Assembly (NCBI GenBank): GCA_963706835.1
Contig: CAVPOB010000016.1
Location: forward strand, 62,001-126,000
DNA from: CAVXYG01 sp963706835
GTDB taxonomy: Bacteria; Actinomycetota; Actinomycetes; S36-B12; GCA-2699445
DNA: 64,000 nt
Direction: 5' to 3'
The notes below the pieces were generated by a model, which searched no databases, was not told the DNA's origin, and saw only the letters and a list, made by a program, of their open reading frames with translations. The position numbers and the translations under genes are program-made. Below are positions 1-8,367 of the stretch, piece by piece; the first letter of the stretch is position 1, and every line of letters begins with the position of its first letter.

Positions 1-43
1 AGCACCAGTGTGCCGGAGAGCAGGCGGTCGCGCGCAGGAGCCA
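1..43 (-). CDS. N-terminus of a possible TetR-family regulator, cut by window start
   Basis: Reading leftwards from an ATG at 43, the only visible residues are MAPARDRLLSGTLVL, and the frame stays open to the window edge. The R-D-R-L-L start resembles the first helix of TetR DNA-binding domains, but 14 residues cannot prove the family. It would be transcribed away from the small Cys-rich gene at 197, sharing a roughly 150-bp divergent promoter region with it. Confidence 0.3.
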
Positions 44-196
44 TGGTTTCGCCACCGTAGCGCTGCGGCCCGGGCGTTGTCCGCCGGTGGACGGGCAAAG
101 CGAGTGGCCGGGGGAGTGTCGGACCTGCCCCATAGCGTCAGGGCATCGAGGCGGACGGGATGCCGAACGCGACGCGATCCGATGGAAGGGGTAGCA

Positions 197-424
197 ATGC
201 TGCTGGACTGTGAAGCCTGCCCGGGACGGGGCGTCGCGTGCGACGGCTGTGTGGTCTCGGTGATGCTGGACCCCACGCCGCACTTGCCGCGCGAGGTGGT
301 CGTCGCCATCGACGTGCTGCGCGACTCGGGACTGATCGGTCCGGTGCATCTGGCACTCGTGCCGGAAGCGGCCCCCGCCCCGGCCCCCGTGCCGCTGCGG
401 GCGGTGCAGCGACGCGTGGGGTAG
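197..424 (+). CDS. Small Cys-rich conserved actinobacterial protein
   Basis: A 75-residue protein of unknown function. The start chosen is the ATG at 197 because a GGAAGGGG ribosome-binding site lies just upstream; another in-frame ATG at 182 has none. The N-terminus reads MLLDCEACPGRGVACDGC, giving a C-x2-C-x6-C-x2-C arrangement that could bind zinc or a metal cluster. The middle is a predicted amphipathic helix (LPREVVVAIDVLRDSGLI) and the tail is rich in Ala and Pro. Similar short proteins with this Cys pattern are, as I recall, common in actinobacteria, but I cannot attach a role. The gene is convergent with the acyl-CoA synthetase-like gene that ends at 1008. Confidence 0.6.
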   Translation: MLLDCEACPGRGVACDGCVVSVMLDPTPHLPREVVVAIDVLRDSGLIGPVHLALVPEAAPAPAPVPLRAVQRRVG

Positions 425-1007
425 CCGCCATATTCGCCATCGCGAGTCGAGCTGGCCCTCAGTTGCTGCGACTGACGAGGGTTTCGCGGTGACCGCCATC
501 TGCAGCAGCACCACGCCGAACAAGATCAGCTCCTACACCACGTCCCTGGAGTCAACCGGGCCTCGCGGCTCCACTGTGCGGCGACGGAGCTGCCCCTGCG
601 TGCGGGTGTCGGCGCCCCGTGCGGGTCCCCTGGCGCGGCTGTGCACCCGTTTCGGGGGTTTGCACCCGAGGCGGGGGCTGAGAGCGACACCGGGGCGCCA
701 ACTGTGCACCCGGTATGGGGGTTTGCACCCGCGCCGGTTGCTGTTGGCCCCGAATCCGGCCGGTTCTGCCCCCGCGGCGGGTGCAAACCCCCGAACCGGG
801 TGCAGACCCGCCCCGGAAACCGGCCGGTTCCACCCCCACGGCGGGTGCAAACCCCCGAAACGGGTGCACGGCATCTCGGAAAACGGTCTCTTCAGGCCCC
901 GCAACGGGGGCAAACCAGACAGGTCCCAAACCAGACAGGTTCAGTCGCCGGCCACGAGGGTCCGGCCCTTCGGCCCGGCTCGCGCGGGGTGGGCCTCTGC
1001 CACCGAC
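425..1007. other. 583-bp gap between convergent genes; holds repeat locus 1
   Basis: No believable gene lies here. Open frames crossing it on both strands are products of the GC-rich repeats and change frame meaning from copy to copy. The central third is occupied by repeat family A (640-868). A decayed half unit (GCAACGGGGGCAAACC, near 900) follows. Confidence 0.6.
640..868. repeat. Repeat family A, locus 1 (two forward, two inverted units)
   Basis: Forward units begin at about 640 and 703. Each has two copies of GCACCCG 12 bp apart with CGGGGGTTT (or TGGGGGTTT) between. Inverted units at about 778-804 and 841-868 read CGGGTGCAAACCCCCG followed by CGGGTGCA. Unit spacing is about 62-64 bp. 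The forward and inverted halves could pair into a large hairpin. It lies between the 3' ends of two convergent genes, as do the other three loci. Confidence 0.85.
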
Positions 1008-2744
1008 TCAGGTCGGCAGCGTCGCGATCGTGTCGCGCAGGTCTCGCATGATCGCGGTCCGCGGGTTCTGCGCGCTGGGGGTCAGTCCTGCACCGGCGGC
1101 GGATCTGAGGACAACGCGACAATCCCGGATCTGCTCGCTTGGGGAGAGATGGGCGTTCACCACGGCAACCGCGGCGTGGAGATCGGCGAGGAGTTCTGGG
1201 TCCTCGACCATTTCCGCCTCGCTGGTCTCCGGGGATCGGCCATGCTTGCCCAGCCACGTCCGCAGGCGCGACCGATCCAGCAGCACCAGAGCCGTCAGAT
1301 GCGGGCGATTGGCTCCGACCACGATGCACTCGCTGATCAGCGGTGTGCTGCTGCGCAGGCGTTCCTCCACCGGCTCGGCGGCGACGTCGGCCCCGCCCGA
1401 GGTTTGCAGGATGCCGTCGATGCGGCCGGTGATGTGCATCGCCGCTGCGTCGGAGCCGCACGTGCCGCAGTGCCCCGTTCGCAGCCAGCCGTCTCCGGTG
1501 AAGGCGGCAGCGCTCGCGCGCCAATCGTTGAAGTAGCCGTCGAAGACCTGGCGGCCGCGGACCAGGATCTCGGCCCCCTCGCACCGCACGTCGGTACCGG
1601 GCACCGGCTGCACAACCAAGGCATCGTCGTCTTCGGCCTGCCCGAAGCCCACGAGTCCGCATGTCTGCGGGGTGCCGAAGGTTTGGTGGATGGCGATCCC
1701 AGCGGATCGCAGCAGCTGCTCCTGCTTGGCCGCGAGCACGCCGCCGGCGCAGAGCATCGCCGCAATGTTCCCGCCCAACAGCGACGGCAGCCGCGGGCGG
1801 GGGGAACGGTCCAGGAGGGCAAGTCGGGCGGCCGCTGCCGCGGCATCGATCACCCACGGTCGGGCGGCCTGGCGTCCCCGGTCCTCTGCTGCGCCAAGAG
1901 TGAGCTCGATGGTCGCCGGGTCACTGGCGAGCACCGTAGGCTGCCAGTCGTCGAGGACGTCGAGGAGGTCGGCGCCGGGCACGCCGAACCCCAGAGGCAT
2001 TTCGGCTTGCAGGCAGGCAAGGGAGAAGACCCGGCTCAGGGCCTGCGTCGATCGCAGCGCGACGACCGCCGACCGGGTGGATTCCGGTTGCGGCAGGTCC
2101 CGCAGTAACGCCGTCGCGCTATCGATGGCGTATCGGCAGGCCCCGTGGCTGAGGATCGCCCCGAGCGGGGCCTCGCTTCCCCCCGGTCCGTACAGGATGA
2201 TGGCCGGGTTGTCCGCGCCGATCGTGCTGCGGCGCGCCTCGAGATCGTCGTCGCCGACGAGGTTGCCGTGCTCGGCGAGCCGGTCCAGGTCGTCGTCCCG
2301 GAGGGTCCAGGCGTGGCGCACGTTGGGGAGGCGATCAGCGACGCTGTCATAGACCTGACGCGCTCGCCCTTGGCTCAGGAACACGGCCACCGCGCCGGAA
2401 TCCGACAACGCCCATTCCGCTCGCGCACTGGGGCTGGCGGGGTCAAGCGGCACCACCACGGCCCCGGCGTACCAGCACGCGCACTCCGCTGCCAGCCAGG
2501 CCGCGCTCGGCTCGGCCACGACGCCGACGCGGTCGCCGGGTTGCACGCCAGCAGCCGCGATCCCCGCAGCAAGGGCACGCACCTCGTCCAACAGGGCTGC
2601 CATCGAGATCCGCTCCCGGCGACCGGACCTGCGGTGCAGGAGAGCGGCCTGCTTGGGATGCTCCCCGGCGCCGGCGATGAGCAGATCGACCAGACTGCCG
2701 GCAGCGGTGCCTTCGGCCGGCGCCAGCGGTGCAAACTCCACCAT
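1008..2744 (-). CDS. AMP-dependent acyl-CoA synthetase homologue (FadD15-like), probably catalytically dead
   Basis: A 578-residue member of the long-chain acyl-CoA synthetase superfamily by length and overall layout. The second ATG (2744) is chosen because GGGAGG precedes it. The frame is intact but the adenylation motifs are ruined. Where the family has TSGTTGxPKG, this protein has LYGPGGSEAPLG, so the phosphate-binding Thr/Ser run and the Lys are gone. The A5 motif reads FGTPQT, with no Glu. The A7 motif reads GWLRTGHCG, with Asp changed to His. The A10 Lys is replaced in LTPSAQNPR. Structural motifs (RGRQVFDGYF, HITGRIDG) survive. I infer a pseudoenzyme, perhaps acyl-binding or regulatory. 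It is divergent from the SRPBCC gene at 2833, matching the neighbourhood of active homologues elsewhere. Confidence 0.8.
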   Translation of the reverse strand: MVEFAPLAPAEGTAAGSLVDLLIAGAGEHPKQAALLHRRSGRRERISMAALLDEVRALAAGIAAAGVQPGDRVGVVAEPSAAWLAAECACWYAGAVVVPLDPASPSARAEWALSDSGAVAVFLSQGRARQVYDSVADRLPNVRHAWTLRDDDLDRLAEHGNLVGDDDLEARRSTIGADNPAIILYGPGGSEAPLGAILSHGACRYAIDSATALLRDLPQPESTRSAVVALRSTQALSRVFSLACLQAEMPLGFGVPGADLLDVLDDWQPTVLASDPATIELTLGAAEDRGRQAARPWVIDAAAAAARLALLDRSPRPRLPSLLGGNIAAMLCAGGVLAAKQEQLLRSAGIAIHQTFGTPQTCGLVGFGQAEDDDALVVQPVPGTDVRCEGAEILVRGRQVFDGYFNDWRASAAAFTGDGWLRTGHCGTCGSDAAAMHITGRIDGILQTSGGADVAAEPVEERLRSSTPLISECIVVGANRPHLTALVLLDRSRLRTWLGKHGRSPETSEAEMVEDPELLADLHAAVAVVNAHLSPSEQIRDCRVVLRSAAGAGLTPSAQNPRTAIMRDLRDTIATLPT

Positions 2745-2832
2745 CGCGCCTCCCGCCATCGGCCGGTCGGCAGCACCCTACAACGCCGCCCGCGGCCGGC
2801 GGCCGGCCCGGTCATGGGACATCATGGGGCCT

Positions 2833-3237
2833 ATGCACAGCATCGACCTCGTCGACGAGACCTTCATCGCGGCCTCGGCGGAGGTCGCCGCCGCGGTCGT
2901 CGCGGACCCGGCACGGTGGCGGGCGTGGTGGCCGCAGCGCCGCGTCGAGGTCTTCATGGACCGCGGGCTGAAGGGCCAGCGCTGGAGCATCGCGGGCGAT
3001 CTGGTCGGCAGCGCCGAGATCTGGCTGGAGTCGTATCGCGACGGTGTCATCCTGCACTACTACGTGCGCGCCGATCCGGCGGACACCGAGCCCGACTCGT
3101 TGTCCCCGCGGCGCGCCGACCGCATCAGGCGGCGCGAGGCGCTGTCCTGGAAGACCCTGGTCTGGGCGCTGAAGGCGGAGCTGGAGGCTGGCAAGGAGGT
3201 CGGCGCCGCCCCGGCGATGGTTGCGCCGGGCAGCTGA
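2833..3237 (+). CDS. SRPBCC / polyketide cyclase-like protein
   Basis: A 134-residue protein beginning MHSIDLVDETFIAASAEVAA, the first strand and helix of the SRPBCC (START-like) helix-grip fold. It continues with PARWRAWWPQRRVEVFMDRG, typical of the lipid-binding cavity proteins often called cyclase/dehydrase. It ends in an Arg/Lys-rich helix (LSWKTLVWALKAELEAGKE). An in-frame ATG at 2824 is an alternative start. Only about 90 bp separate it from the divergent acyl-CoA synthetase homologue. The metallophosphoesterase gene starts 13 bp after its stop, so the two are probably one operon. The ligand is unknown. Confidence 0.75.
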   Translation: MHSIDLVDETFIAASAEVAAAVVADPARWRAWWPQRRVEVFMDRGLKGQRWSIAGDLVGSAEIWLESYRDGVILHYYVRADPADTEPDSLSPRRADRIRRREALSWKTLVWALKAELEAGKEVGAAPAMVAPGS

Positions 3238-3250
3238 AGGTGGTCCGCCC

Positions 3251-4036
3251 ATGAAGTTCGCCATCGTCAGCGATGTGCACGCGCGTACCGACGGACTGGC
3301 CGACGCGGCCGCGGCGGCGGACGTCTTCGTCTGTCTGGGCGACTTGATCCTGTTCCTGGACTACGAGGAACCCGGCAACGGCATCTTCGCCGATCTGCAC
3401 GGGGAGGCCATGGCGCGCCGCTACATCGAACTGCGCACGGCCAACCGGTGGCAGGAGGCGCGGGACCTGTCGCAGCGACTCTGGGGGTCTTTGGGGGACG
3501 ACACCTGGGACGTCATCCGCCGCGAGGTCGGCCGTCAGTACGCCGAGATCTTCGCCGCCATGCCGGACGGGCTGCTCACCTACGGCAACGTGGACGTCCC
3601 GCCACTGTGGCCGGAGTTCGTGGGGCCGGGCCACCGCGTGCTGGACGGCGAGACGGTGACGGTCGGCGGACTCACGCTCGGATTCGTAGGAGGCGGGCTC
3701 CCCTCGCCCATGCGCACCCCCTTCGAAGTCCCAGAGGAGGACTTCGACGCCAAGATCGAAGCGCTCGGCCCGGTCGATGTGCTGTTCTCCCACATCCCCC
3801 CGGATCTGCCGGAGATCACCTACGACGTGGCAGCTCGGCGATTCGAGCGGGGCAGCGCCGGACTGCTGCGCGCCGTGCAGCGCTGGCAACCGCGGTACCT
3901 GTTCCACGGGCATGTCCACAATCCACTGGTGCCCCGGACCCGCCTCGGCCGCACCGAGATCGTCAACGTCGGGCACTTTCGATCGCGCCGACGCCCATAT
4001 CTCGTCGAGATCCCGCGCAGCGGTGCGGAGGAGTAG
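3251..4036 (+). CDS. Calcineurin-like metallophosphoesterase
   Basis: A 261-residue two-metal phosphoesterase. The metal-ligand blocks appear in order: SDVHA (residues about 7-11, D-x-H), CLGDL (GD motif), GNVD in place of the usual GNHE, SHIPP, and HGHVH near residue 220. The family hydrolyses phosphomonoesters or diesters; the substrate here is not evident. Codons run from the ATG at 3251 after a GAAGGTGG ribosome-binding site. It sits in a tight run of plus-strand genes with SRPBCC proteins on both sides, an order seen in other actinobacteria. The GNVD variant should be noted because the family's catalytic His follows the Asn there. Confidence 0.85.
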   Translation: MKFAIVSDVHARTDGLADAAAAADVFVCLGDLILFLDYEEPGNGIFADLHGEAMARRYIELRTANRWQEARDLSQRLWGSLGDDTWDVIRREVGRQYAEIFAAMPDGLLTYGNVDVPPLWPEFVGPGHRVLDGETVTVGGLTLGFVGGGLPSPMRTPFEVPEEDFDAKIEALGPVDVLFSHIPPDLPEITYDVAARRFERGSAGLLRAVQRWQPRYLFHGHVHNPLVPRTRLGRTEIVNVGHFRSRRRPYLVEIPRSGAEE

Positions 4037-4045
4037 GTTGGCGCC

Positions 4046-4489
4046 ATGGAGGCAACGAGCGCCGAGATCACGGTGCATGCCACCCCGGCCGCGGTGATGG
4101 CGGTCATCGCGGACTTGCCGAACTACCCCTCGTGGTCGGAGGGAGTGGTAGCCGGCGAGGTGCTGCAGGCCGGCGCGGACGGTCGTCCGCTGCGGGGGCG
4201 CATCTGGGTCGGGATGGGTCCGGTGAACGAGGTCTGCGACTTGGAGTACACCTGGTCCGGCGACGAGCAGGTGGACTGGACCCTGACCAGCGGCGGGCTG
4301 ATCTCGCAGCTCAGCGGCCGGTACACCTGCAGCGACAACGGGGACGGGACAACAACGGTCGGCTATTCGCTGGGACTGGAGTTGGCCGTCCCCATGATCG
4401 GCACGGTGCGCCAGCGTGGCGAGCGGCAGATTCTGCGGGGGGCCCTGAAGGGGCTGCGGCGCCGCGTCGAGGAGTCCGCGTCGGCCTAA
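4046..4489 (+). CDS. SRPBCC / polyketide cyclase-like protein (Rv2185c type)
   Basis: A 147-residue START-like protein: MEATSAEITVHATPAAVMAV then DLPNYPSWSEGV, the usual helix-grip entry with the conserved YP-x-W. The middle strands (EYTWSGDEQVDWTLTSG) and the long C-terminal helix (ILRGALKGLRRRVEESASA) complete the fold. It starts 9 bp after the phosphoesterase stop and precedes the ArsA-like ATPase by 49 bp. The same pairing of a cyclase-like protein with an anion-pump-type ATPase occurs in M. tuberculosis (Rv2185c-Rv2184c). It probably binds a hydrophobic ligand; no reaction can be assigned. Confidence 0.8.
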   Translation: MEATSAEITVHATPAAVMAVIADLPNYPSWSEGVVAGEVLQAGADGRPLRGRIWVGMGPVNEVCDLEYTWSGDEQVDWTLTSGGLISQLSGRYTCSDNGDGTTTVGYSLGLELAVPMIGTVRQRGERQILRGALKGLRRRVEESASA

Positions 4490-4538
4490 CCCGCGCTGCG
4501 GGGAGCGGTCGGGTGCTGCGGTTGTCTAGGCTCGCAAG

Positions 4539-5627
4539 ATGCGCACCGTCATCATCACTGGTCCCGGCGGGACCGGCAGTTCGACGGTGGCGCGAGGTCT
4601 GGCGCATCGCTACGCCGAGGAGGGGCGGCGCACCCTGCTGCTCCGGGAGCGACGCCTGGGCGATCCATCCGTGCCGGAGGATGCGGCGGACGACGGCCCG
4701 GCCACCCGCCTGATCGATCCGCTCCAGTGGGGCGCGCAAGTGTGGGACGCATTGGCGCCGGTGCGAGCACTGGTGGGCCCGCCTTGGCAGTCCCTCGACG
4801 GCACCACCGTGCTGGCGCTGCCGCCGCTGCGCGAATTGGCGTGGTGGGGAGCGCTGCGGAGTGCATGGCACGAGCAGTGGGATGCCGTGGTCGTGGACGG
4901 CGGTCCGATCAATGAGGCCGTGCGCTGGCTGACCTTGCCAGATCTGACGGTGGGACTGCTGCGCCGCACCTGGCCCCTGACCGACCGGACCGGCGAGGCG
5001 GCCGATCGGTTGCAGGCCGGATCCTGGCACCTGCGTGCAATGGCGCGGCTGGACAGTGAGGCAGCCGAACTGGCCGACGTCATGCGTTCCTCAGCAACTG
5101 CGATCCACCTCGTCACCGTCCCTCGCCAGCATGAGATCGGCCGGGCCTTGCAGGCCCTGACCCCGCTGGCGCTGTTCGAGATGCCCGTCACGGACCTGAT
5201 CGTCAACCGGGTGCAGCCGCGGCGCAACTACGATCGCCAGGTCATCGAGCGTCTGCCAGGGCAGTTGGCGGGGCTGTCGGTCCGCACGGCGGCCGCGCAC
5301 CGGGGAGCACCTGCAGCATCGGTCATCGGTCGGGAGATCTACCCCGATCTGACCCCCTCGCCCCGCCCGCAGCGACCTCGTGTGGGGCGTACCGGGGAGG
5401 AGTTCATCTGGTCCTGGCCGCTGCCCTTCGCCCAACCGGATGCGGTCTCGGCCGCGATCAGCGGAGACGATGTCATCCTGACGGTGGACGGTCAGCGCCG
5501 CGTGGTCGCCCTGCCGAGCGTCCTGCGCCGGTGCCAGTTGCGGTCGGCCACCTTCGCGGGTCCCGTGCTGCGCCTGTCCTTCCTGCCCGATCCGACTGTC
5601 TGGCCAGCGAGCCGGGAGGTGCCATGA
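4539..5627 (+). CDS. ArsA/GET3-like ATPase homologue with altered P-loop (Rv2184c type)
   Basis: A 362-residue protein of the anion-transporting ATPase fold. The N-terminal loop reads ITGPGGTGSSTVARGLA where ArsA has GKGGVGKTT, so neither the signature Lys nor the Walker A Lys is present. The switch-like VVVDGGP (near residue 120), the NRV of the nucleotide-base site (near residue 222), and a C-terminal all-beta domain (EFIWSWPLPF onward) that resembles an alpha-crystallin-like module are kept. Nucleotide hydrolysis is therefore doubtful. The stop overlaps the start of the next gene by 4 bp, indicating translational coupling. In the family the role may be handling hydrophobic cargo at membranes, but that is inference. 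Confidence 0.75.
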   Translation: MRTVIITGPGGTGSSTVARGLAHRYAEEGRRTLLLRERRLGDPSVPEDAADDGPATRLIDPLQWGAQVWDALAPVRALVGPPWQSLDGTTVLALPPLRELAWWGALRSAWHEQWDAVVVDGGPINEAVRWLTLPDLTVGLLRRTWPLTDRTGEAADRLQAGSWHLRAMARLDSEAAELADVMRSSATAIHLVTVPRQHEIGRALQALTPLALFEMPVTDLIVNRVQPRRNYDRQVIERLPGQLAGLSVRTAAAHRGAPAASVIGREIYPDLTPSPRPQRPRVGRTGEEFIWSWPLPFAQPDAVSAAISGDDVILTVDGQRRVVALPSVLRRCQLRSATFAGPVLRLSFLPDPTVWPASREVP

Positions 5628-6271
5628 CCGATTCAGCGTCCGAGCGGGACGACGCCGCGCAACCTTGGTGGCACGGGACTCCTGGGGGACTGCCCGACAT
5701 TGAGGCGATGATCGGGGAAGAAGGGATGGCTGCGGTCGGGACCGTGGCCGACGAAGCACTGAAGCTGTTCGTGGTCCTGCGGGAGCGTTTCGCAGTCCCG
5801 CAGACCGACGTGGCCCAGGACGCCGGACCCGCCGAGCAGCAACCGGTCGGCCGCCCGTGGGAGGACATGCTCGGGCAGTTGGCGGCCGGCGCCGTGCGTG
5901 CCGTCAACGAGTTCGCGGCAGGCGCAGCCCCGGTGGAAGGCCCTCCGTCGCAGGCGCCCGGCACCGCGCAGAGCGGGGAGCCCGCCGAGACGGTCGTGCA
6001 GCCCGGCGAGGCCGCAGCCTGCGCGTACTGCCCGATCTGTCAGGCGATCGCGCTGTTCCGATCGGTCCCCATGACGACCTGGCAGCGATTGGCCGCGTCC
6101 GTGGTGGAGGTGGCCGACGCCGCCCGCGATGTCAGCAGCGCCGCAGCGCACCAGGCAGGGCCCGTCGTCGTGATCCCGTCGGAGGCGACTGAGGACAGCG
6201 ACACGGTCTCGGTGGCCGACGTGCTGGCGGACCTAGCCGCGCCCGACGAAGAGTCCGGCGATCTCGGCTGA
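5624..6271 (+). CDS. Conserved actinobacterial protein (DUF5304-like) with a CxxCxxC motif
   Basis: A 215-residue soluble protein whose ATG overlaps the stop of the ArsA-like gene (ATGA), after a GGGAGG site. It begins with an acidic, low-complexity stretch, then an alpha-helical segment, and around residues 133-139 has CAYCPIC, three Cys that could bind a metal. The C-terminus is acidic (DLAAPDEESGDLG). In streptomycetes a protein of this general type sits between the ArsA-like gene and glucokinase, which is the same order as here. The function is not known. Confidence 0.65.
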   Translation: MTDSASERDDAAQPWWHGTPGGLPDIEAMIGEEGMAAVGTVADEALKLFVVLRERFAVPQTDVAQDAGPAEQQPVGRPWEDMLGQLAAGAVRAVNEFAAGAAPVEGPPSQAPGTAQSGEPAETVVQPGEAAACAYCPICQAIALFRSVPMTTWQRLAASVVEVADAARDVSSAAAHQAGPVVVIPSEATEDSDTVSVADVLADLAAPDEESGDLG

Positions 6272-6361
6272 TTGCGGGTCGCGTTTGTCGGGCGCCTCCC
6301 CACCGGTGACAGTAGCCTGGCTGCGGAGGCCTGCCCGGCCGGGCAGCGGAGGTGGTGTGGG

Positions 6362-7321
6362 ATGACAGTCACGATCGGCGTGGACATCGGCGGCACGAAG
6401 ATCGCCGCGGGCATCGTTTCGGCGGATGGCGAGATGCTCAGTGTGGGTCGCCGGACAACCCCCAAGCGTGACGCGGATGCCGTCGTCGAGGTCATCAGCG
6501 AGCTGGTGGACAGTCTCGTTCGGGGCAGCGAGGAGGAGATCGCCGGGGTTGGCCTCGGAGTCGCCGGCTTCGTCGATGCAACCCAGTCGGTGGTGCTGAT
6601 CGCGCCGAACCTGGGCTGGAGCGCAGAACCGATCCAGGCCAAGCTCGAGCAGTCGTTGAGCCTGCCGGTGGTGGTCGAGAACGACGCCAACGCCGCAGCC
6701 TGGGGGGAGTTCCGGTTCGGGGCTGGCAAGAGCCGCACCGACATGATCATGGTGACGGTCGGGACCGGCGTGGGTGGCGGCATCGTCATGGCGGACCGCC
6801 TGGTGCGCGGCCACAACGGCGCCGCCGCCGAGTTCGGGCACCTGGTCATGGTGCCCGATGGGCGGCAGTGCGGCTGCGGCCGGCTGGGGTGCTGGGAGCA
6901 GTACGCCAGCGGGAGTTCGCTGGTGCGCTATGCGAGGGAACTGGCGGCCGTGGAGCGCGCCGATGCCCAGTTGATGCTGAGCCTGGGCGACGGTACCCCG
7001 GAGGGCATCCAGGGGCTGCACGTCACAGAAGCCGCCCAGCAGGGCGACCCGGTGGCGCTGGAGGCGTTCGAGCAGTTGGGAACCTGGCTGGGGCGGGGCA
7101 TGGCTGATGTCGCAGCGCTGCTGGATCCAGAGGTGTTCGTCATCGGGGGCGGCGTCGTGGAGTCCGGGGATCTGGTCATGCGGCCGACCAAGAACAGCTT
7201 CGCGACAGCGCTGGTGGCGCGCGAGGTGCGGCCGCTGACGCCGATCGTGCCGGCCGTGCTGGGCAACGCGGCGGGCATCGTCGGCGCGGCTGACCTGGCC
7301 CGCCCGGAGCGCCGCGACTAG
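6362..7321 (+). CDS. glkA: ROK-family glucokinase
   Basis: A 319-residue sugar kinase. It has the N-terminal phosphate loop DIGGTKIAAGIV (residues about 8-19), the ENDANAAAWGE sugar-binding block, the GTGVGGGIV motif and the ROK zinc signature CGCGRLGCWEQYASG near residue 170. These fit glucose-6-phosphate formation from glucose and ATP in the cytoplasm. The start is the ATG at 6362 behind GGAGGTGG. The position downstream of the DUF5304-like gene matches Streptomyces, where glkA also serves carbon-catabolite control; that regulatory role is only inferred here. Confidence 0.9.
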   Translation: MTVTIGVDIGGTKIAAGIVSADGEMLSVGRRTTPKRDADAVVEVISELVDSLVRGSEEEIAGVGLGVAGFVDATQSVVLIAPNLGWSAEPIQAKLEQSLSLPVVVENDANAAAWGEFRFGAGKSRTDMIMVTVGTGVGGGIVMADRLVRGHNGAAAEFGHLVMVPDGRQCGCGRLGCWEQYASGSSLVRYARELAAVERADAQLMLSLGDGTPEGIQGLHVTEAAQQGDPVALEAFEQLGTWLGRGMADVAALLDPEVFVIGGGVVESGDLVMRPTKNSFATALVAREVRPLTPIVPAVLGNAAGIVGAADLARPERRD

Positions 7322-7413
7322 ACCCGCAGCCGTGCAACGCGCGAACTGACCCGCTGGTCGGCAGGGGAGCGATGGGACGCGCCACCGCCGGTCGGCTGCT
7401 GCTCGGCGAGCAG

Positions 7414-8046
7414 CTACAGGACAGCGCCGTCGTCCCAGCCGTCGTCCTGGCGGGCGCGGTCGGGCATGCGGGCGACCAGGACCCCGAACCCGGCCACGAA
7501 GCTGGCCAACCCGATCGCCGCCACGATGCTGGACAGGCCCAGCAGCGCGGTCAGCACCAAGAGGATGGGACCGCCCACGGCACCGAGCCACGCAAATCGG
7601 CTCACCGTGTCGCCGCGCGGGAGCGGGGGCGGCTCGGGCGGGACGAAGTCGTCGTCGTCCTCCGGTCGGCCCGGCGTCGCGGCTGCGCCGGTCACCGCAT
7701 CGGCGAATGCGCTGCGGCCATCCAGCAGGCTGGGCGGCGGCGCCGATCTGGGGTCGATGTCGGCGTCGCTGCCCCAATCGCTGCGCCGGATCAGTCGACC
7801 CGACAACGGCTGCCCATCGTCGCCACCCCCGGGCTGGGCGTCGTGAAGAAGGCCGGGCAGGACCAGGTCAAGCGTCGCGCGGGCCCGCTCCAGGTTGGTC
7901 GCATCGACGGTGATGGCGACGAGGCCCTCGCGGTCTGGCAGATGCGTCGTCGTGCCGGCGACGCCAGCGGTATCGAGCAGGTCGAGCACGTGCGGCGCCA
8001 GCGAGGCCTCGACGACGGCCAGGCGCGTAGGTGTCGGCGCGTTCAC
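7414..8046 (-). CDS. Hypothetical protein with two C-terminal membrane helices
   Basis: A 210-residue protein starting at a GTG (8046) behind GGAGGT; the longer upstream frame has no such site. The first 75 residues (LAVVEASLAPHVLDLLDTAG then GLVAITVDATNLERARATLD) look like a small alpha/beta, ACT- or DUF2007-like domain. A Pro- and Asp-rich linker (EDDDDFVPPEPPPLPRG) follows, then two close hydrophobic segments (ILLVLTALLGLSSIVAAIGL and ASFVAGFGVLVA). It is convergent with glkA. Related membrane proteins occur beside glkA in other actinobacteria, but no function is known. Confidence 0.65.
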   Translation of the reverse strand: MNAPTPTRLAVVEASLAPHVLDLLDTAGVAGTTTHLPDREGLVAITVDATNLERARATLDLVLPGLLHDAQPGGGDDGQPLSGRLIRRSDWGSDADIDPRSAPPPSLLDGRSAFADAVTGAAATPGRPEDDDDFVPPEPPPLPRGDTVSRFAWLGAVGGPILLVLTALLGLSSIVAAIGLASFVAGFGVLVARMPDRARQDDGWDDGAVL

Positions 8047-8367
8047 CCTGTCACCTCCGCAACGGTGGCGGCCATGCATGCGAGGAAGGCCCCACGCGCC
8101 GGCGCCCGACGGGTCCAGCGGAGCCGCTGTCCGATCCCCGCCGAGCGCAGCGGCGCTCGGGCGGAGCGGACCTCTGATGGGCCGGGATCGGCCGACGGCG
8201 GATAGGGCACGGCTACTCCGTTCGGGTACACGCTGACTCAGCCATCGTCGCACGGTCGGGGCGCGGGCGGGAATGCTGCGCGAGCACGGTCGATGACGCG
8301 TTGGTCGAGTCATCGCCGTGTGGCGTTGTTCACGCTAGAGTCGCAGGGTGGAGCAGGGAGGTGCGGC

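Noticed and set aside
489..2108. A 539-codon plus-strand frame through repeat locus 1 and the acyl-CoA synthetase homologue
   Set aside because: Its first half translates the repeats and its second half is antisense to a real gene; no domain is visible.
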